From positions 1-64,000 of the forward strand of contig JAFKAC010000176.1 in assembly GCA_025766275.1 (NCBI GenBank): a stretch of 64,000 nucleotides of DNA, in the 5' to 3' direction. This DNA is from Lactarius indigo (lineage: Eukaryota; Basidiomycota; Agaricomycetes; Russulales; Russulaceae). Below, one piece after another: positions 42,317 through 54,650 of this stretch (its first letter is position 1; the number at the start of each line of letters is the position of its first letter). The position numbers and the translations under genes are program-made. The notes under the pieces are model-generated. The model had not been told where the DNA came from. It saw nothing but the letters and a program-made list of their open reading frames with translations, and ran no database searches.

Positions 42317-44108
42317 TTATGGTTGCATGTACATCAATACGTCCCCAATATCTACTCGAGCTCGCTTGCTCAACGCCTCTAGTGCTCCCTCATCTACCTC
42401 ACACCCGACTAGAACTACCTCCAGCCCAGACCGCCCGCTCACAGCCTGCAAGAGCTCTGCACCGACATTCGCCTGCACGAGCCCGCGGCTAGTCATATCA
42501 GAACTAGCATCGGCGCCATAAACGCTGGTGCCACCCCAGCGCACATCAGAGGCAGTGCCGTATCGGACGGTACTCTGGACCACGAAGACTCTCTGGAGGT
42601 GCGGCAGGACAGCGGCAGAGGAAGAGATCGCGCGGAGGACTAAAAGGCATGCGGGGCTGCCTCGGTACAGGCGCAAGGTCTTCACCGACGGCAGCGCGGC
42701 AAGTAGCACTTGCCACCGCTCCAAGACTTCCAGTGCGTCCTGCACGCCAGTCCTGTGCCCGATGACGGTTGAAGTCTCGGGCGCTACGGTGAGGTCAACG
42801 ACACGGGTGGTGCGGAGGTGCGCGCACAGGTTCGCAAGGTGGAAGAACGGGAGAAGCTCATCGATCGGGCCTTCTCCGTCGGGAATGAAGACGCGGAGGC
42901 GCTGCCATTCGGCGCGGAACAGGAAGAGCGCGTCTTCGCACGCGAAATGACCGGCGTTGGCATGGGCGCTCTCAGGGCCCGCCCGGGACCATACTTCGAA
43001 TGAGCCTTGCTCATGCCCGCCCGTCACCTGTGCGAACCGCAGTCCACCGTCGTCAGTGCCCGGTGCAGAGTCGGTAGGAATGATGGCTTGCATAGCCGTG
43101 AACATGTCACCCCAGTCCTCCCATCCCGGGATGAGAAATACACGCCAGAAGAAGTGTCTGCGGATTGTGGGCGGCGCGTCTATGCACGAGGAAACGATCA
43201 CGAGGCGGCGTGGGGTGTTGTCGCAGAAGGAGAGGAGCGAAAGACGCGGTAGCACCGCGCAGGGTAGCAGCACCTGCTCGGGCACATCTCGGTCACCCCG
43301 TTCATTGAGGAGGTGTACTACACGCAGCGTCTGGAGCTGCGGCATCGCCTGGAGTGGGAGGAGAAGCTCGTGCAGCGAGACGCTCGCGCTGGTCGTGAAG
43401 TGTGTGATGCCTGCAAGGAGCCAGACCGGCGCTCGGATACATGTAGGTGTTTCAAACGTGAGGCGGCGGAGATGCGGCGTATCTCTGTCACACATGGCCT
43501 CTGGGAGGTCGACGGGCCCTCCCATGCGGGTCATCCAAAGGCTGAGTGACTCGAGTGAAGACCGACTGGAGAGGCGATCGAGGACTTTGAGGACGTTGGA
43601 GGGGTGGCCTGAAAGACGGAGGCTGCGGATCCTGGATGCGGAAGGGAGTAGCTCAGAGGCAGCGAGAGATTCGAACCCGCCGGCGAAGAAGGGGCGGATG
43701 CGCATGTCAATGCGCATAGGGAGCGGAGCAGAGCGCTCCACCATGGCCCGCGACCAAGAAAAGGAGAGGCCCGGGGTGATAGACGACCAGAGTTCTGGCT
43801 GGCCGAGTGCGGCCGAGCGCCAGAAGCGACAGACATACGTTATCGCTATCCAATCTGGTCGACCATGAAGGGATTCTCGTGCAACGTAAAGATCCACCAA
43901 AAAAAGAAAGATCTTCTGAAGGAGCTCAGGGGGGAGCTGGAGGGCTATGCGCCTGCACGCCAGTGCGGCATATTTCAGAACAGAACGTAAAGACTCCGAA
44001 TCGATGACACTTAACATACGAGGGTGGTGAGAGATTTCTCCGTAGTGTGGTATTCAAGGCATTATTCAGGCTTCCTATTCTAACCGCGTCTTCTCTGGCC
44101 AACATCAT
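42317..44108 (-). CDS. F-box-like/LRR-like protein E
   Basis: Exons 44108-44020 and 43952-42317, about 574 residues. Exon 1 reads MMLAREDAVRIGSLNNALNT and is 89 bp long, as in gene D. The phase 2 intron (67 bp, donor gtatgt, acceptor gtgcag) is homologous to that of copies B-D. Then come IALQLPPELLQKIFLFLVDL, WIAITYVCRFWRSAALGQPELW, leucine-rich segments (IRSLRLSG, LESLSLWM, LQTLRVVH, VKTLRLYR) and the terminal EGALEALSKRARVDIG. An ATG at 44017 lies inside the intron and would give a shorter protein without exon 1. Copy B at 2.5-4.3 kb is closely similar in its F-box part (CRFWRSAALGQPELW is shared), which links the plus- and minus-strand clusters. Confidence 0.83.
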
Positions 44109-44159
44109 CGCGGAAAGGGAATTGTTGAAGGGGATCGAGATCCCGCAAGGACCAAGCAA

Positions 44160-45184
44160 AAGATGAACGCTTTTAAAGTGCTTTCAAGTTCTGGAACTTC
44201 AGGTGACTTATCAGCCAGCTTATTATCGTCCACGATTATCGTCATACCTGTGATACAAGCACACTCTCTCCGGCCGATGAAATCGCGCCTTTTGCACCTT
44301 CTAGCTCACCTGCGCTCGCTCGCACTCAGCCGGACTTTCCAACGCTTGTGTGCACTTTCTAAGCGCCACTTTCCCACGCGCTTCGCCGCTTTCCGGTCAC
44401 GGTGCTCTCTGAGCGCTTCCCCGTTCCCCGGGCCTACGCGTTTTAGCCTTTCCCTGTTCCCCTGTTAGCTAATGTGCCCTCTTTTCTTAGCCCACTTCCC
44501 CTAGTATATAACCCATGTAACTAGAACTTTTACACCTCAGGTTATGGTATAGACTTTCCCCCTCAGATTTCGGACTTTGGGGCTCAGTGTAGCTCCTCCA
44601 TCGCGTCCCCCAGCGTGCCGCATTCGTGCGCGGCCTTAGCGACCCGGATCCGAAGCATTCTTGACGCAGGCGGCCACATTTCCGAAGCTTCGTGCCACGC
44701 GGAAGCGTGCGCGACTGTTTCCGACCACTAGCGACCACTCATCCCAGCGGGGTTCCGTGTAGCCCACCTTTTCTTATCGCGACCTCACCGCATTCGCGCG
44801 GCTTTATCCCTTCGACAGCGACGCGTCTGCGGTCTCCGCAGACCCCTATACGAAGTTTTGCACCCCGCCGAGGCCTGCGCAACACTTCCCGACGCTTCAC
44901 ACTCCCCAAACCTGCGCACGCTATAGACCTTTTCTTAGTGATCATAGACGGTTTAGAGTATTGTTTATTGGTTAAAATGCCCGCGGTGTGCAGATATATA
45001 CATACGATCAGGATACGGATCCTGCCTCGAATGTGATAGAACCCGTAAAACTACTTCAGACAGATAGGTGCTCGATACTATTACACTAGAGATACGTCGT
45101 ATAGCAATGACAATAACAAGTCGATAACCGGGCTAAAGAAAGTGAATATAACAAGTCCCATAAAAAATCAAGTAATTAGATACT
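44160..45184. other. gene-free block with pyrimidine-rich bias
   Basis: Between about 44260 and 44940 the plus strand is strongly enriched in C and T, with repeated short words around gcgc, cttcc and cacttt, a TATA-like tagtatataa near 44513, and no long frame on either strand with recognisable content. It resembles an old LTR or non-autonomous element, but I find no clear ends or target duplication. Confidence 0.35.
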
Positions 45185-46860
45185 CTATGTGAGGTCCGTG
45201 AGGACCCAATTATTGTCGTTTCGCACTTTGGCTAGGGCGCAAAGTGGGCTGAGGGCACCATCTTCCACCTCGCAGTTCCGCAGATGAATCTCCCTGTGCT
45301 CCCTGGGCTGCGTAGGACCGTTTTGGAGAAGCGCCATTAACCCAGGTGTCACATCCAAGCAAAGCGCTTCCGCTTTCTTCTTCGCCTCGTCCTTCATTTC
45401 GATGGCAGGGTGTAGTGACGGCAGAGAAGCCAGGAAATCCAAACGATCCAACGACGAACCTCTTTCCTCTTCATAAGACAGCCCAGTAGTATAGGGTGCC
45501 GAAGTGGACCTAAAGTTCTCCAGTTTTGATGCGGTTACCCTCCCTTCCACGACATACAACCTCTTCCAAGACTGAAGAATTGGTCCGGCGCTACCTCCGG
45601 GCGGCCCAGGCGGACAGGCGGACCGGAGTACCTCAGCTGTGCCTGGATACAGCCAAAGCTCCTCCACGGCGGGCAACCGCGCCAAGAGTTGGTACCAGTA
45701 ATCACTCGGAAAAACGACACGTGCCGGATCGCCCTCGACAATGACTCTCGACACGCGCGCAGCTTTGAGCTCGTCGCATAGTGTATGCAGACGATAGAAT
45801 GGACTCGTTAGCTCGATTGCGCGTACTCCACCTGGTGCTGGAGGACTCCCATGCCACTCCATCTCGAAGCAGAATCGGGCCATGACGTCATGCGGCCCGT
45901 CCGTCCACGCGCGGAAGCACCCACGTGTTGGCCCACCGGAAATGAAGATATGCTGCAATCCCCCACGCGCAGAGTAGAGCGAGGGGAGCGCCTCTAGCCA
46001 CCGTGCCCAGTGGCCCCATCCGGGCGCGGCCAGCGTGCGTACCGCGATCCTCTTCCGCGCCGTCTCGGGTATCGCGAGCTGCATAGCGAGTAACACGAAG
46101 TGCCGTGGAGACTCTGCGCGCACGACAAACTCCTCCAGTTTGACCATCGGGATCAGCGCACCGGGCGGCACATCGCTCTCGTTCCAAGCGGGGCTGCAGT
46201 GGAGTAGCGTGAAGTGTTCGAGGATGGGCATTTGGCGCAGCGCGTCCAACAAATCTGGAAGTGATACTCGGCCGCCGGTCGTGAAGCTCGTCAATCCGCG
46301 AAGCAGCCATCTGGGGGCCTGAAGGGCGCGATCCGCGGAGAAGGACAGGGTACGTATAGGCGCGTTAAAGGCGAAGAGGCTTTCAGGTATTGAAAAAGGT
46401 GCCCCGAGGTCCCAGAGTGGAATGTTGATGGAAAGGGCGTGTATGGGGGAGGGTAAACGGAGAGTCGAGAGCAATTTCTGTATGTCTTCGCGAGGACCGT
46501 CGAGACGAAGGGTGCGTACTCGATGAGTGATAAAACGGAGGATGACCATTGCGGGATAGGGAGACATAGTTGCCTCGCGGTCGTCTATGTCACGTCTGCC
46601 AACTCGAAGGTGAACATCGAGTAGGAGAGGCTGGGAGCGCTGTTGCAATATGTCTGCCCAGAACACGTTGAGGTTTGGCGTGATTAAGGACCAGAGTGGT
46701 GGGTAGTGATGCGTGACCGCGCGCCATAGGCGACAGACTTGCGTTATAGGAAGCCATTCTGGGCAGACCTTGTGATATGGAGGAGAGCCGTCGATGGATG
46801 GCTCGGTGCAACACAGAAATATGTGCTGAAGAACTTCGAGTGGAAGGTCAGGGAAACGGA
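45185..46860 (-). CDS. F-box-like/LRR-like protein G, start unresolved
   Basis: The frame includes the F-box-like segment DLPLEVLQHIFLCCTE and WLPITQVCRLWRAVTHHYPPLW, upstream of the first ATG at 46666, so the protein must start further 5'. The frame is open to about 47005 without an ATG, implying an unrecognised first exon. Downstream come VRTLRLDG, IHALSIN, PRWLLRGLTSFTTG, PRHFVLLAMQLAIP and a divergent C-terminus with CEVEDGALSPLCALAKV, ending at 45185. It is more diverged from copies A-E and nearer in layout to protein H. Likely an SCF receptor by family. Confidence 0.7.
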
Positions 46861-48671
46861 ACGGGTAAACGCCAAGGCTGCCAGTATCGAGAAGTTGTGT
46901 GGCAGGCCGCGTAGGGAGATGCTTCTGCCTATTAGGCTTTGGAAGCGGGAACCGTGCAGGAAGAGAATTGAAGGATCTTGTAGCATGGCTGTTGGGAAAA
47001 TAGCGATATCGGGGTTATTAAAAAACCCGGTATGACTGGCATGTCTGATCAATACGTACTATACATTCTCGAGCTCTACCCTTCGATGAGGATCTGCAGC
47101 CAAGACTTTTCTTGCAACCCTCAACACTTTCTGCTTCACGCTCTCTTCGGCCATGCCCTCCTTCTCGGGGATATATAGGTGCGGGTAACTTGGTGTTGTG
47201 CGAATTCTGGAGCAGAGGAGTAGACGGTGGATGTACTCCAACGAGTGTGAGTCTGTGCCAGTCACGGTGTAGGAGTTGCATGATACCAATATGACTCGTG
47301 ATCACAACGTGGCACTGACGACCAGTGCCCGTGGAAACAACATCAAACAGAAACTGTGGTGTAATTAGAGGCGAAAACCGAATTGGTGATGGTTCGTTAG
47401 AACGAAGATGTATTGCCTCACGGCCCTGTGGTCCATGGCAAGAAATAATTCAACTTGCGGCCTAGAGCCTGTGACCTCCAGCAAGACCTCCAGTCTACCG
47501 TATAACAGCCTTGTTGGTCATCTCAGTCCAAATTCTTAATCGATCTTCCATGCTAGTAAACGGATAGTGATTACATCCTTAACACGCTGTCTCGTCTTCA
47601 GCTAAGCATACTAGTAATAGGGTTATTTCGGAAAGTTCACGTTCAACTTGCTGCCGAACTGGCTTCCGTCACCGTACATCAGGAGCCTATAAGTAGGTTG
47701 GAGAAGAACAATTAGTTATAGCGCAAAGATACTCTGTCTTGGAAAGTACATGTATGAAATTGAGTTGTACCTTGCGCAGAGCTTCCAGGAAAACGAACCA
47801 ATCGTTCTGGGGCGCCCTTGCACGTGCCCACGTCGACTCGGGCTACTGTAGTACCATCACTACAGACTGGTTGCAACCCGGACATTGCAGACGGCCGTGA
47901 TGTTGTGTATACCTCTGTAACGTCGGAGGAAGTAGTCGTGCACACATGTCGTCACTCGCCGACCAGAACGCCGTAGTGTCGAAGAGAATTAACCTCAGCA
48001 GGACGCTTCCGGATCCGAGTCCGTAGCGCCGAGAAGCAACTCGTGACTCTAGCTCCTCCACCACCTGTGACGTTTCCACTAATATGACGTCGGAAGTGGA
48101 GGCTTTGCGCGTAGCGCGGGGTGTGGAGCGCAAAATGGAGCGGGCGGACCGGAGAACGACGTTATATCGCCGGAGCGCTATCCGGCGCAAGCCACGCGAC
48201 TAGTCCGAAACGAAGCGTAGCTGGCGGATGTGGATGGATATCCCGCCTCCGAACAGATGAGCCCATTCTGTCACCTTCCGGGGCATTTTAAGTATCCTAC
48301 CATTCTCCGTCATCATTGTTATCGTACCTTCATTCTCAAGTCTAGCTATGTGGGTTAGGACACGAGTTGGAATGAGGTGGCGCCTCATCAAGGAGTAACG
48401 CGATCGCAGTGAATCAATTGACTACTAGGAAAAAAACACAAAATACGATGATGTATCCACATGCAATGAAGAAGAGGTAAAGGAGAAAGGAGAGAATAGT
48501 CCGGTGTTAGTGCTCGATATGACCACGAATAGGTAATATATACGGAGATCAAGTCCGAGTTCCGCGTCAAGTCCAGTGTCCAATGTATCAAGTCCAGTGC
48601 CCAATGTAAACCATAAATCACACTTGCGTCCCACGAGAATCATGTACAACATCTGTAGTAGAGTAACTGGA
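46861..48671. other. 1.8 kb intergenic
   Basis: Short frames exist (for example 47712-48190, minus) but show no family, splice pattern or consistent start. The first part may contain the missing first exon of protein G. No tRNA or repeat recognised. Confidence 0.4.
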
Positions 48672-50433
48672 TCAAGCCCCCCAGTGACCAATGCCTCCGT
48701 GCAACAACTTTATCAACCCCAACGCAGTTTCGGCGCGTATCGCCGGAGGCTCAGGATCTGAGGAAGGTCCATTGGCGGTTCGATAGGTGATAGGGACCGC
48801 GTGCGCATGATGTTGTGGCTTTGAAAATCTAGAAAGTATGAGACGAGAGATTAAACTCCCCCGACCGGCGGTACCATGAGGTTGCGGCTCCATGGTGGTT
48901 TTAGCGGCGGTGCTTGTCGCCGTTGTCGCCATCTTGGTTTGCACGAGCCGAACACTCTGCAATGCTGGTAGAACAACGGGTGCGTCAATGCCGTCCCAAG
49001 CTGAGTACAACGCATTCGCAGCGTCGGAGTGTATCTCCAATTGCTCGACGGCCTGCAGTCTCTGCAGCAGCTCCCACCAGAATGAATTCGGTAGCTCGGA
49101 GTGTCCTTCGAGCGTTAAGTTACGCGCCCTCGAGGCACCGAGCATGTCACATAGAACTGGCAAGTGAAAAATTGGACTTGCGAGACTCGTAAGACATGGG
49201 TCCGGCGGCGGGTCCGGGGGGCTCTTATACCAGTACATGTCGAAGCAGAAGTCTGCATCTTCACAAGCTGAGTCCGTGTCCCCAGTCCACACGCGGAAAG
49301 TACCCTCCTTCGCCTCGCCAGACAAGTAAGCATGATTCAGCCCATTTGCGGCCTCGATGGTTGGGGGTAAACTGGCAAACCAACGTGCCCAGCGGTCCCA
49401 CCCTGCAACGGCTAGTACACGGAGCTTCAGCCACCTCTTTGCGCCTTTCGGTAATGAGAGGTGTTCGTTGAGCAACACAAAGAAGCGCGGGGAATCCGCA
49501 TGCACGACGAGATTCGTGAGGTGCGGCATCTCGATCACCAGATCGCGAGGTGCATCGGTTTCCTCCCAGTGTGCACGGCAGTGTTGGAGTGTGAAATGTG
49601 TAAGCGTCGGCATTTGACGTAGAGCATCAAGGAGAAGTGGGAGTGGTATCTGCTCGCCTGATGTAAAATGAGTGACACCACGCAGGAGCTGGGGAGGAGC
49701 GATGATGCAGCGGTTCGCGGTGAAGTGAATGTGGCGGAGAGGCGCTTCGCCACCAAACAGACCCTCGGGAAGTCTGACTGGGGGACCAAGTTCCCAAAAG
49801 GACAGAGTGAGGCTTCGAATGGGTGTCGGGGTACGAAGCACATCCAAAACAGCGGAGACGTCTCTTCGCGGGCCTACGAGTCTCAAGGAGCGCAGCCTCG
49901 TACAACCTGCGAGAGCTCCGATGACATCGTCAGTGCACAGACGGATTCTCTTGACGGTCTCTTGTCCGACTCGGAGGTCGGCATCCACAGGTGCTGGTTC
50001 GGAGCGCACAATCAAAGCCCTAAGCCAGTCCCGCGACAGGTTAGGGGTGATCGAACCCCAAAGAGAGCGATGATTGAGGGCAACAGCACGCCAATGACGG
50101 CTAACATAGGTGATAGTGATCCACTCGGGGTACACTTCGGGGAAGGGATCACTGTCGGGCGGACATGGTTTGGCACAACAGGTAAAGATACGCTGAAGAA
50201 TCTCGACAGGAAGGTCGTTTATTGGGTTGGAGAAGCCAGGCGATGCTTTCGAGTATGCTTGGTCTTCATCTGCAGCTGAGCGTCTGTGAAAACCAACATT
50301 ATTCGACCACACTAAACAATTCCTAGGAATAACGTGCGCACATTTTGGGATATCGGTTCGCTCTCCAGCGGGGAAGGACAAGGTCTCTCCACGCAGCTTT
50401 CTCGGAGCCTAAACACCCTGCGCTGCTAGACAT
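48672..50433 (-). CDS. F-box-like/LRR-like protein H
   Basis: Exons 50433-50342 and 50283-48672, about 567 residues. Exon 1 opens MSSSAGCLGSEKAAWRDLVL. A 58 bp phase 2 intron (donor gtgcgc, acceptor cacag) joins it to RSAADEDQAYSKASPGFSNP. F-box-like: INDLPVEILQRIFTCCAKP, then WITITYVSRHWRAVALNHRSLW. Leucine-rich segments: LRSLRLVG, IRSLTLSF, VEQLEIHS. A low-complexity Thr/Ala patch near 48900 precedes the C-terminal LGLIKLLHGGIGHWGA. The intron call rests on frame and splice sites only. Related to G, F and I rather than to A-E. Confidence 0.75.
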
Positions 50434-50959
50434 AACGTACTCCCAAAGTCTACTCCGTCAGGATGAACGTAATCGTTGCTTCTGACTTTCAGTTTGTGTT
50501 TTAGTCGTGGGGAGGTTTCGAGTGAGAAAAATAGTAGCCCATAGAAAGGTATTGGGGGCAATGCAAATGGCAAGACGTGGCGGCGTCCTGACGCCGGGTG
50601 TCTTTCGTCACGGTACACGACTCCTGCCATGCCTTACCTTTATAGGAATATCCCCGCCCCTGGAGTGCCTGGAACTGCCTTCCGAACGCCAACAGGGATC
50701 TAAGTATGGAATGGTATCTTCTCGCTAGACGTCACAGTAACCCCAGCGCACGCTGGCCAAGTACTGGTAAAATGGATATTTTGCGCGTTTTGATCAATTT
50801 GAAGATTTTGATCGTATTTCGCAAGGTCACCCTTCCCGGACCGCTCCGGGGGCCCGCTCTTTCTCGCGCTTCGGCCGATTCGGGCCTTTACAGTTCTGCG
50901 TTCCCCTGGCTTTGCGATCTCTGCAGTGCCACTCTTAGCTTACTCCAAATTCCAAACCA
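50434..50959. other. intergenic upstream of gene H
   Basis: Probably the promoter of the minus-strand gene H. A GC-rich palindrome-like stretch (cccggaccgctccgggg, near 50837) is present. No gene recognised. Confidence 0.4.
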
Positions 50960-51590
50960 ACAAACGGAGCCTTCATACCTCGCAGTTTGGTTGCTGATAC
51001 ATAAACTGAAGCTTAACCCGCTCCTCTTAAAAAAATGAATGTGCTTTAACTAGCCTTACACTGACAACGAAGTAAAAACCCAGCGAATCGCAGCATTCCA
51101 GAGACCCCTTGCGACTGCAACTCCAATTTTTCGGTAACGCATATTCAACTGTGACTTGTGAGTTGAGAAACGCGATGAAGACAGGTGACAGGTGACCGCC
51201 CACGGATTTTAAAGTGCATAAGGTGAAGCATTTCGACTGGAGGGTCGAGGAGAACTGCACGTCTGCGTCTTGCTTATCCTTTTAGTGTGTGCCGCGTCCT
51301 GCAGAGTAAATATTTGGAGTGCAGGTACCTCAGGCTGACGTGACGCAGTGCGTTCAAGTTGAGAAAATTCCGGTGTCTGGTATCTTCATCTTGCCAGACC
51401 TTAAGCTGGCAGCACCCCAGTGGTGCGACGATGAAGGATCCCGATGAATTCTAAGCGAGGGTGCAAATGGGTGTTGCTGTACTATGCTTCGAAGCGCATC
51501 CAAGACAGCAACCTTGTGCAACTTGCGAAGGCCACGATGGCCTCATCGGCGCAAGGAGGGATTCTCTTGATGGTCTCACGTCTGCTTGTC
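50960..51590 (-). pseudogene. decayed F-box-like copy X1
   Basis: Weak but ordered similarity to the minus-strand F-box-like genes. 51525-51600 resembles the TRLRSLRL region of gene H (tgcgaaggccacgatg... ggattctcttgatggtctc). 50970-51260 aligns in order with 54180-54450, a second decayed copy. No frame survives for more than a few dozen codons. Confidence 0.5.
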
Positions 51591-51685
51591 TGAATCGGTG
51601 CCCGGTGTCCGCGAATGCGCTTTCGACGGTTGGCTAGTAAGAAATTGGACGCACTGACAACTAAGTTACAACGACCAGCATGCTA

Positions 51686-53314
51686 CTAGTATATTATGTG
51701 TGTATGTGAACCACTCCATCTCCGCCGCCCTTTTTTTCCTCTCCTTTTTTCTGAATCCGCATTTAGATCTCTACCTAAACCTTGCAACAGTCTCAGCAAC
51801 CCGCTTGACATGTCCTCGAGCTCCTTCTCCGCAGATACCGCCTCTGGGGACGATGTGATATCGCCCTCGGTAGAGTTTGGGAGCCGCACTATCCTTCGTG
51901 TAGGGATTTCCCCAGTTATTGCGTACTGAGACGATGGCTGATCGAGCTCAGAGGCCCGAATCCGTACTCTTCGCAGTGCAGGCAGCACAGCGGGGGCCCT
52001 ACTTGCCCTTCTCGTTGTATTTGCTATCCACGCGCCACCTAATGCGTCCACACTGGTGGAATACAGCTCCAACTCTTCGATTCCGGGAAGTTTCTCCAGG
52101 AGCTCCCACCAATATGACTTCAACATGCCGAGAGAGGGCGAATCGATCACGAGCCTGTGCACCCGTGCTGCGCCCAGCACGTCACACAGCGCAATCAAGT
52201 GGGACGCCGATACGTTGCCACGAAGATATCTTCGATATTTGGGGACCTCACTCCATTCCGCACAGAGACAGAACTCGGCATCTTCCCAGGTCGTAGCCGC
52301 GCCCCCAGTCCACATGCGGAACCAGCCTTCCTTGCGTCCTCCTGAAAGATGGATATGCTGGAATCCATTAGCAGCTTCGACGACCGACGAGAGGCCGTCC
52401 ATACAATCCTCATTAACGATCCAATCGTAAGACCCTTGCGCACCCAGCTCCAGCCGCCTCTTCGCACCAGCGTGCAACGAAAGCAGCTGATTCAGCAGTC
52501 TGAATTGAGTAGGATCTGACGAACGGACTATCAAGTTCCTGAGTTGTGGCATTTGAATCGGCGAGGAGCGCAGTTCGTCCACGTCCGATGTTCTCCAGCA
52601 CAGGTAACCAGGTCGAAAATCAAAACACGTAAGTGCTGACATATGACGAAGGACGTCGAGAAGTTCGGAGAGCATTGTCTCTGTGCTTGTGAAATGGGTG
52701 ACACCGCGGAGGAGCCAGTGAGGTGCGACAATGGTGCCATTTGCGACAAACTGTAGGCGGCGAATCGGTGCCTTTCCCCCAAACAGATTATCAGAAAGGA
52801 CGAATTTCTCTCCGTGGTTATGAAAGCAGAAGGAAAGGCTCTGAATGGGTAACGAACTGCGGAGCGAATCTACGATGGGGCGGATAGTACGGCGAGTTCC
52901 TGTAAGGTGGAGAGAGCGGACTCGCGTGAAATCTGCGAGAATTTGGATAATATCGTTATGATAGAGATAGAGACCAATGTTGTTCCTGGTATCTCGCCAT
53001 AGAGGATCGACGCGAATGTCGAAGTCCATCAGCATTGTTCGAGAGCGCTCGATGAAGGCCTTGACCCAACGTAATGACAATCCACAGGTGATGGAAGTCC
53101 ATAAAGGGGCATGGTCAAGCGAAATTGTACGCCAAAGGCGACAGACATGCGTGATAGGCAACCAGGCGGGATATGGGAGAAGAGGGTTGTCTGGTACCTC
53201 TGTGCAGAAGGTAAAGATGTGCGCAAGGAGTTCTACAGGGAGCGTGTGCAATCTAGCAGTGCAGGAACGACGCGACGAGGACGTCGATTTTGGAGAGTCT
53301 TGACCCCTGTTCAT
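51686..53314 (-). CDS. F-box-like/LRR-like protein I
   Basis: A single frame of 542 codons from ATG at 53314 (MNRGQDSPKSTSSSRRSCTA). F-box-like: LHTLPVELLAHIFTFCTEVP, then WLPITHVCRLWRTISLDHAPLW; leucine-rich segments VRSLHLTG, IQSLSFCFH, LRNLIVRS, IEELELYS; basic C-terminus with KRRGKKGRRRW. Nearest relative is gene F at 37.5 kb, with similar 3' flank. A possible acceptor (ttcatag) lies 11 bp upstream of the ATG, so an extra 5' exon cannot be excluded. Likely SCF substrate receptor. Confidence 0.78.
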   Translation of the reverse strand: MNRGQDSPKSTSSSRRSCTARLHTLPVELLAHIFTFCTEVPDNPLLPYPAWLPITHVCRLWRTISLDHAPLWTSITCGLSLRWVKAFIERSRTMLMDFDIRVDPLWRDTRNNIGLYLYHNDIIQILADFTRVRSLHLTGTRRTIRPIVDSLRSSLPIQSLSFCFHNHGEKFVLSDNLFGGKAPIRRLQFVANGTIVAPHWLLRGVTHFTSTETMLSELLDVLRHMSALTCFDFRPGYLCWRTSDVDELRSSPIQMPQLRNLIVRSSDPTQFRLLNQLLSLHAGAKRRLELGAQGSYDWIVNEDCMDGLSSVVEAANGFQHIHLSGGRKEGWFRMWTGGAATTWEDAEFCLCAEWSEVPKYRRYLRGNVSASHLIALCDVLGAARVHRLVIDSPSLGMLKSYWWELLEKLPGIEELELYSTSVDALGGAWIANTTRRASRAPAVLPALRRVRIRASELDQPSSQYAITGEIPTRRIVRLPNSTEGDITSSPEAVSAEKELEDMSSGLLRLLQGLGRDLNADSEKRRGKKGRRRWSGSHTHIIY

Positions 53315-53939
53315 CGATAATTCCTATGAAATCAATTTCAGAGAGTCGTCTCGTACCCGTATGCCCATGAACTTACTGTGTAAGAGATTGATCCAGTGGT
53401 GACTGGTGACCTGTGACCGATGGGGCAGTTCCGCCAAACCTTCGGGGGTTCTTCGGGTTGAACTCTTGGGTCGTAGTGAATGAGAGTCGATGAGTGTGCT
53501 ATGTAGGAGAGTGTGAGAGTGGTATGTGGTGATGCAGCGATGACCGGCCCGAGGTCAGTTATCGCAGACCTCGCTTGCTCAAGCGTTCAAGCTTCAAGCT
53601 TCAAGCTCAAGCGCTCACGCGTCGTCGCGTCGTCCGTCGGTCAACGAACAACTTTGAAAAGTTGCTCAGGTGTGTTGGTAAGAGAAAGTGCCAGTGGTGA
53701 CCGGTGACTATGGAGAAATGTGGTCTGCCTATAGGGTCGCGAAAAACAAAACAAAAGTTACAAAACAAAAAATTATGGTAGGCACTGTTGGCGTTGTTGG
53801 TGAGCTGTGTACGCGCAGCGGTTTATCAACGGTGCCCGACACACATCCTACTACGCAGATGCGACTCGGAGAACCGCGTCCAGCAGTACAAATATCACTT
53901 TTTGTCTCAAAGCCCCCCATTCTCTTCTTCGCAACGGTT
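53315..53939. other. upstream region of gene I
   Basis: About 620 bp. It contains a short-period repeat near 53586-53614 (aagcttcaagcttcaagctcaagc). Otherwise no supported feature. Confidence 0.4.
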
Positions 53940-54650
53940 TTATCAATGGTGTAAGGTCACCGACGATTTTACTCTCATGCACATCTCAAGCTCTTCATGG
54001 AATCGACATCTAGTTTCAGCTCCTCGATCATAGGCAATACCAAGATGATCCTGTCATTAGTCACGAGCCTTGTTTCACGGAGGAAGTCATACAGTGCGCT
54101 CAAGCTGACGATTGGATTGGCACCGGGTGCGGCTGTGCGTTACCCAGCGTCTATACACCCTCCCACTACCCCAACTGAAAAACGGCGTCTTCATCGCTTA
54201 CAGTTTGATTGCTGGTCTACAGGCTAAAGCCACCTCTCCTAATCCCGCGGAGAAGGTGAACGTGTTTTAGTCTATCCGCAGCTTCAATGACTGGCAACAA
54301 AGAAGCAGAGAGTTAGGGTATTCAGTGGGCCTATTGTGAGATAGCCGCGAGTCCTTCGCTCCTTGCGGAAACGCAAATCATGTATTAAGAACGTAGAGGA
54401 GACAGCGTGCTCGGATCTCAAAGCTCATAAGGTGCAGCACCTCGATTGGGGGGCGTGGCGTCTATATTTCCGCATGGGCAGTAGTTCTACAGCGTAAATT
54501 ATTGGAGAGCAGATATCTGACCTTGTATCTGACGCAACGTCGGAGGTATCACTATATCATGACCGCTAGCGCGTCTTCCCTTCCAGACATATCTTAGTGA
54601 CGGAAGTCTGCTCAGGAAGGAACGGAAAGAGGGGTGTTGCTCAATGCATT
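53940..54650 (-). pseudogene. decayed F-box-like copy X2
   Basis: 53984-54030 resembles the C-terminal region of genes F and I (agctcttcatgg... cagctcctcgat), and 54230-54310 resembles the KEGWFRLW...VVEA region of gene F. 54180-54620 aligns in order with copy X1 at 50970-51400. No usable frame remains. With gene I between them, X1 and X2 suggest a local duplication of a two-gene unit followed by decay. Confidence 0.5.

Noticed and set aside
42957..43868. 303-codon plus-strand ORF antisense to gene E
   Set aside because: Same antisense effect; it mirrors the F-box-like gene and has no own promoter or family.
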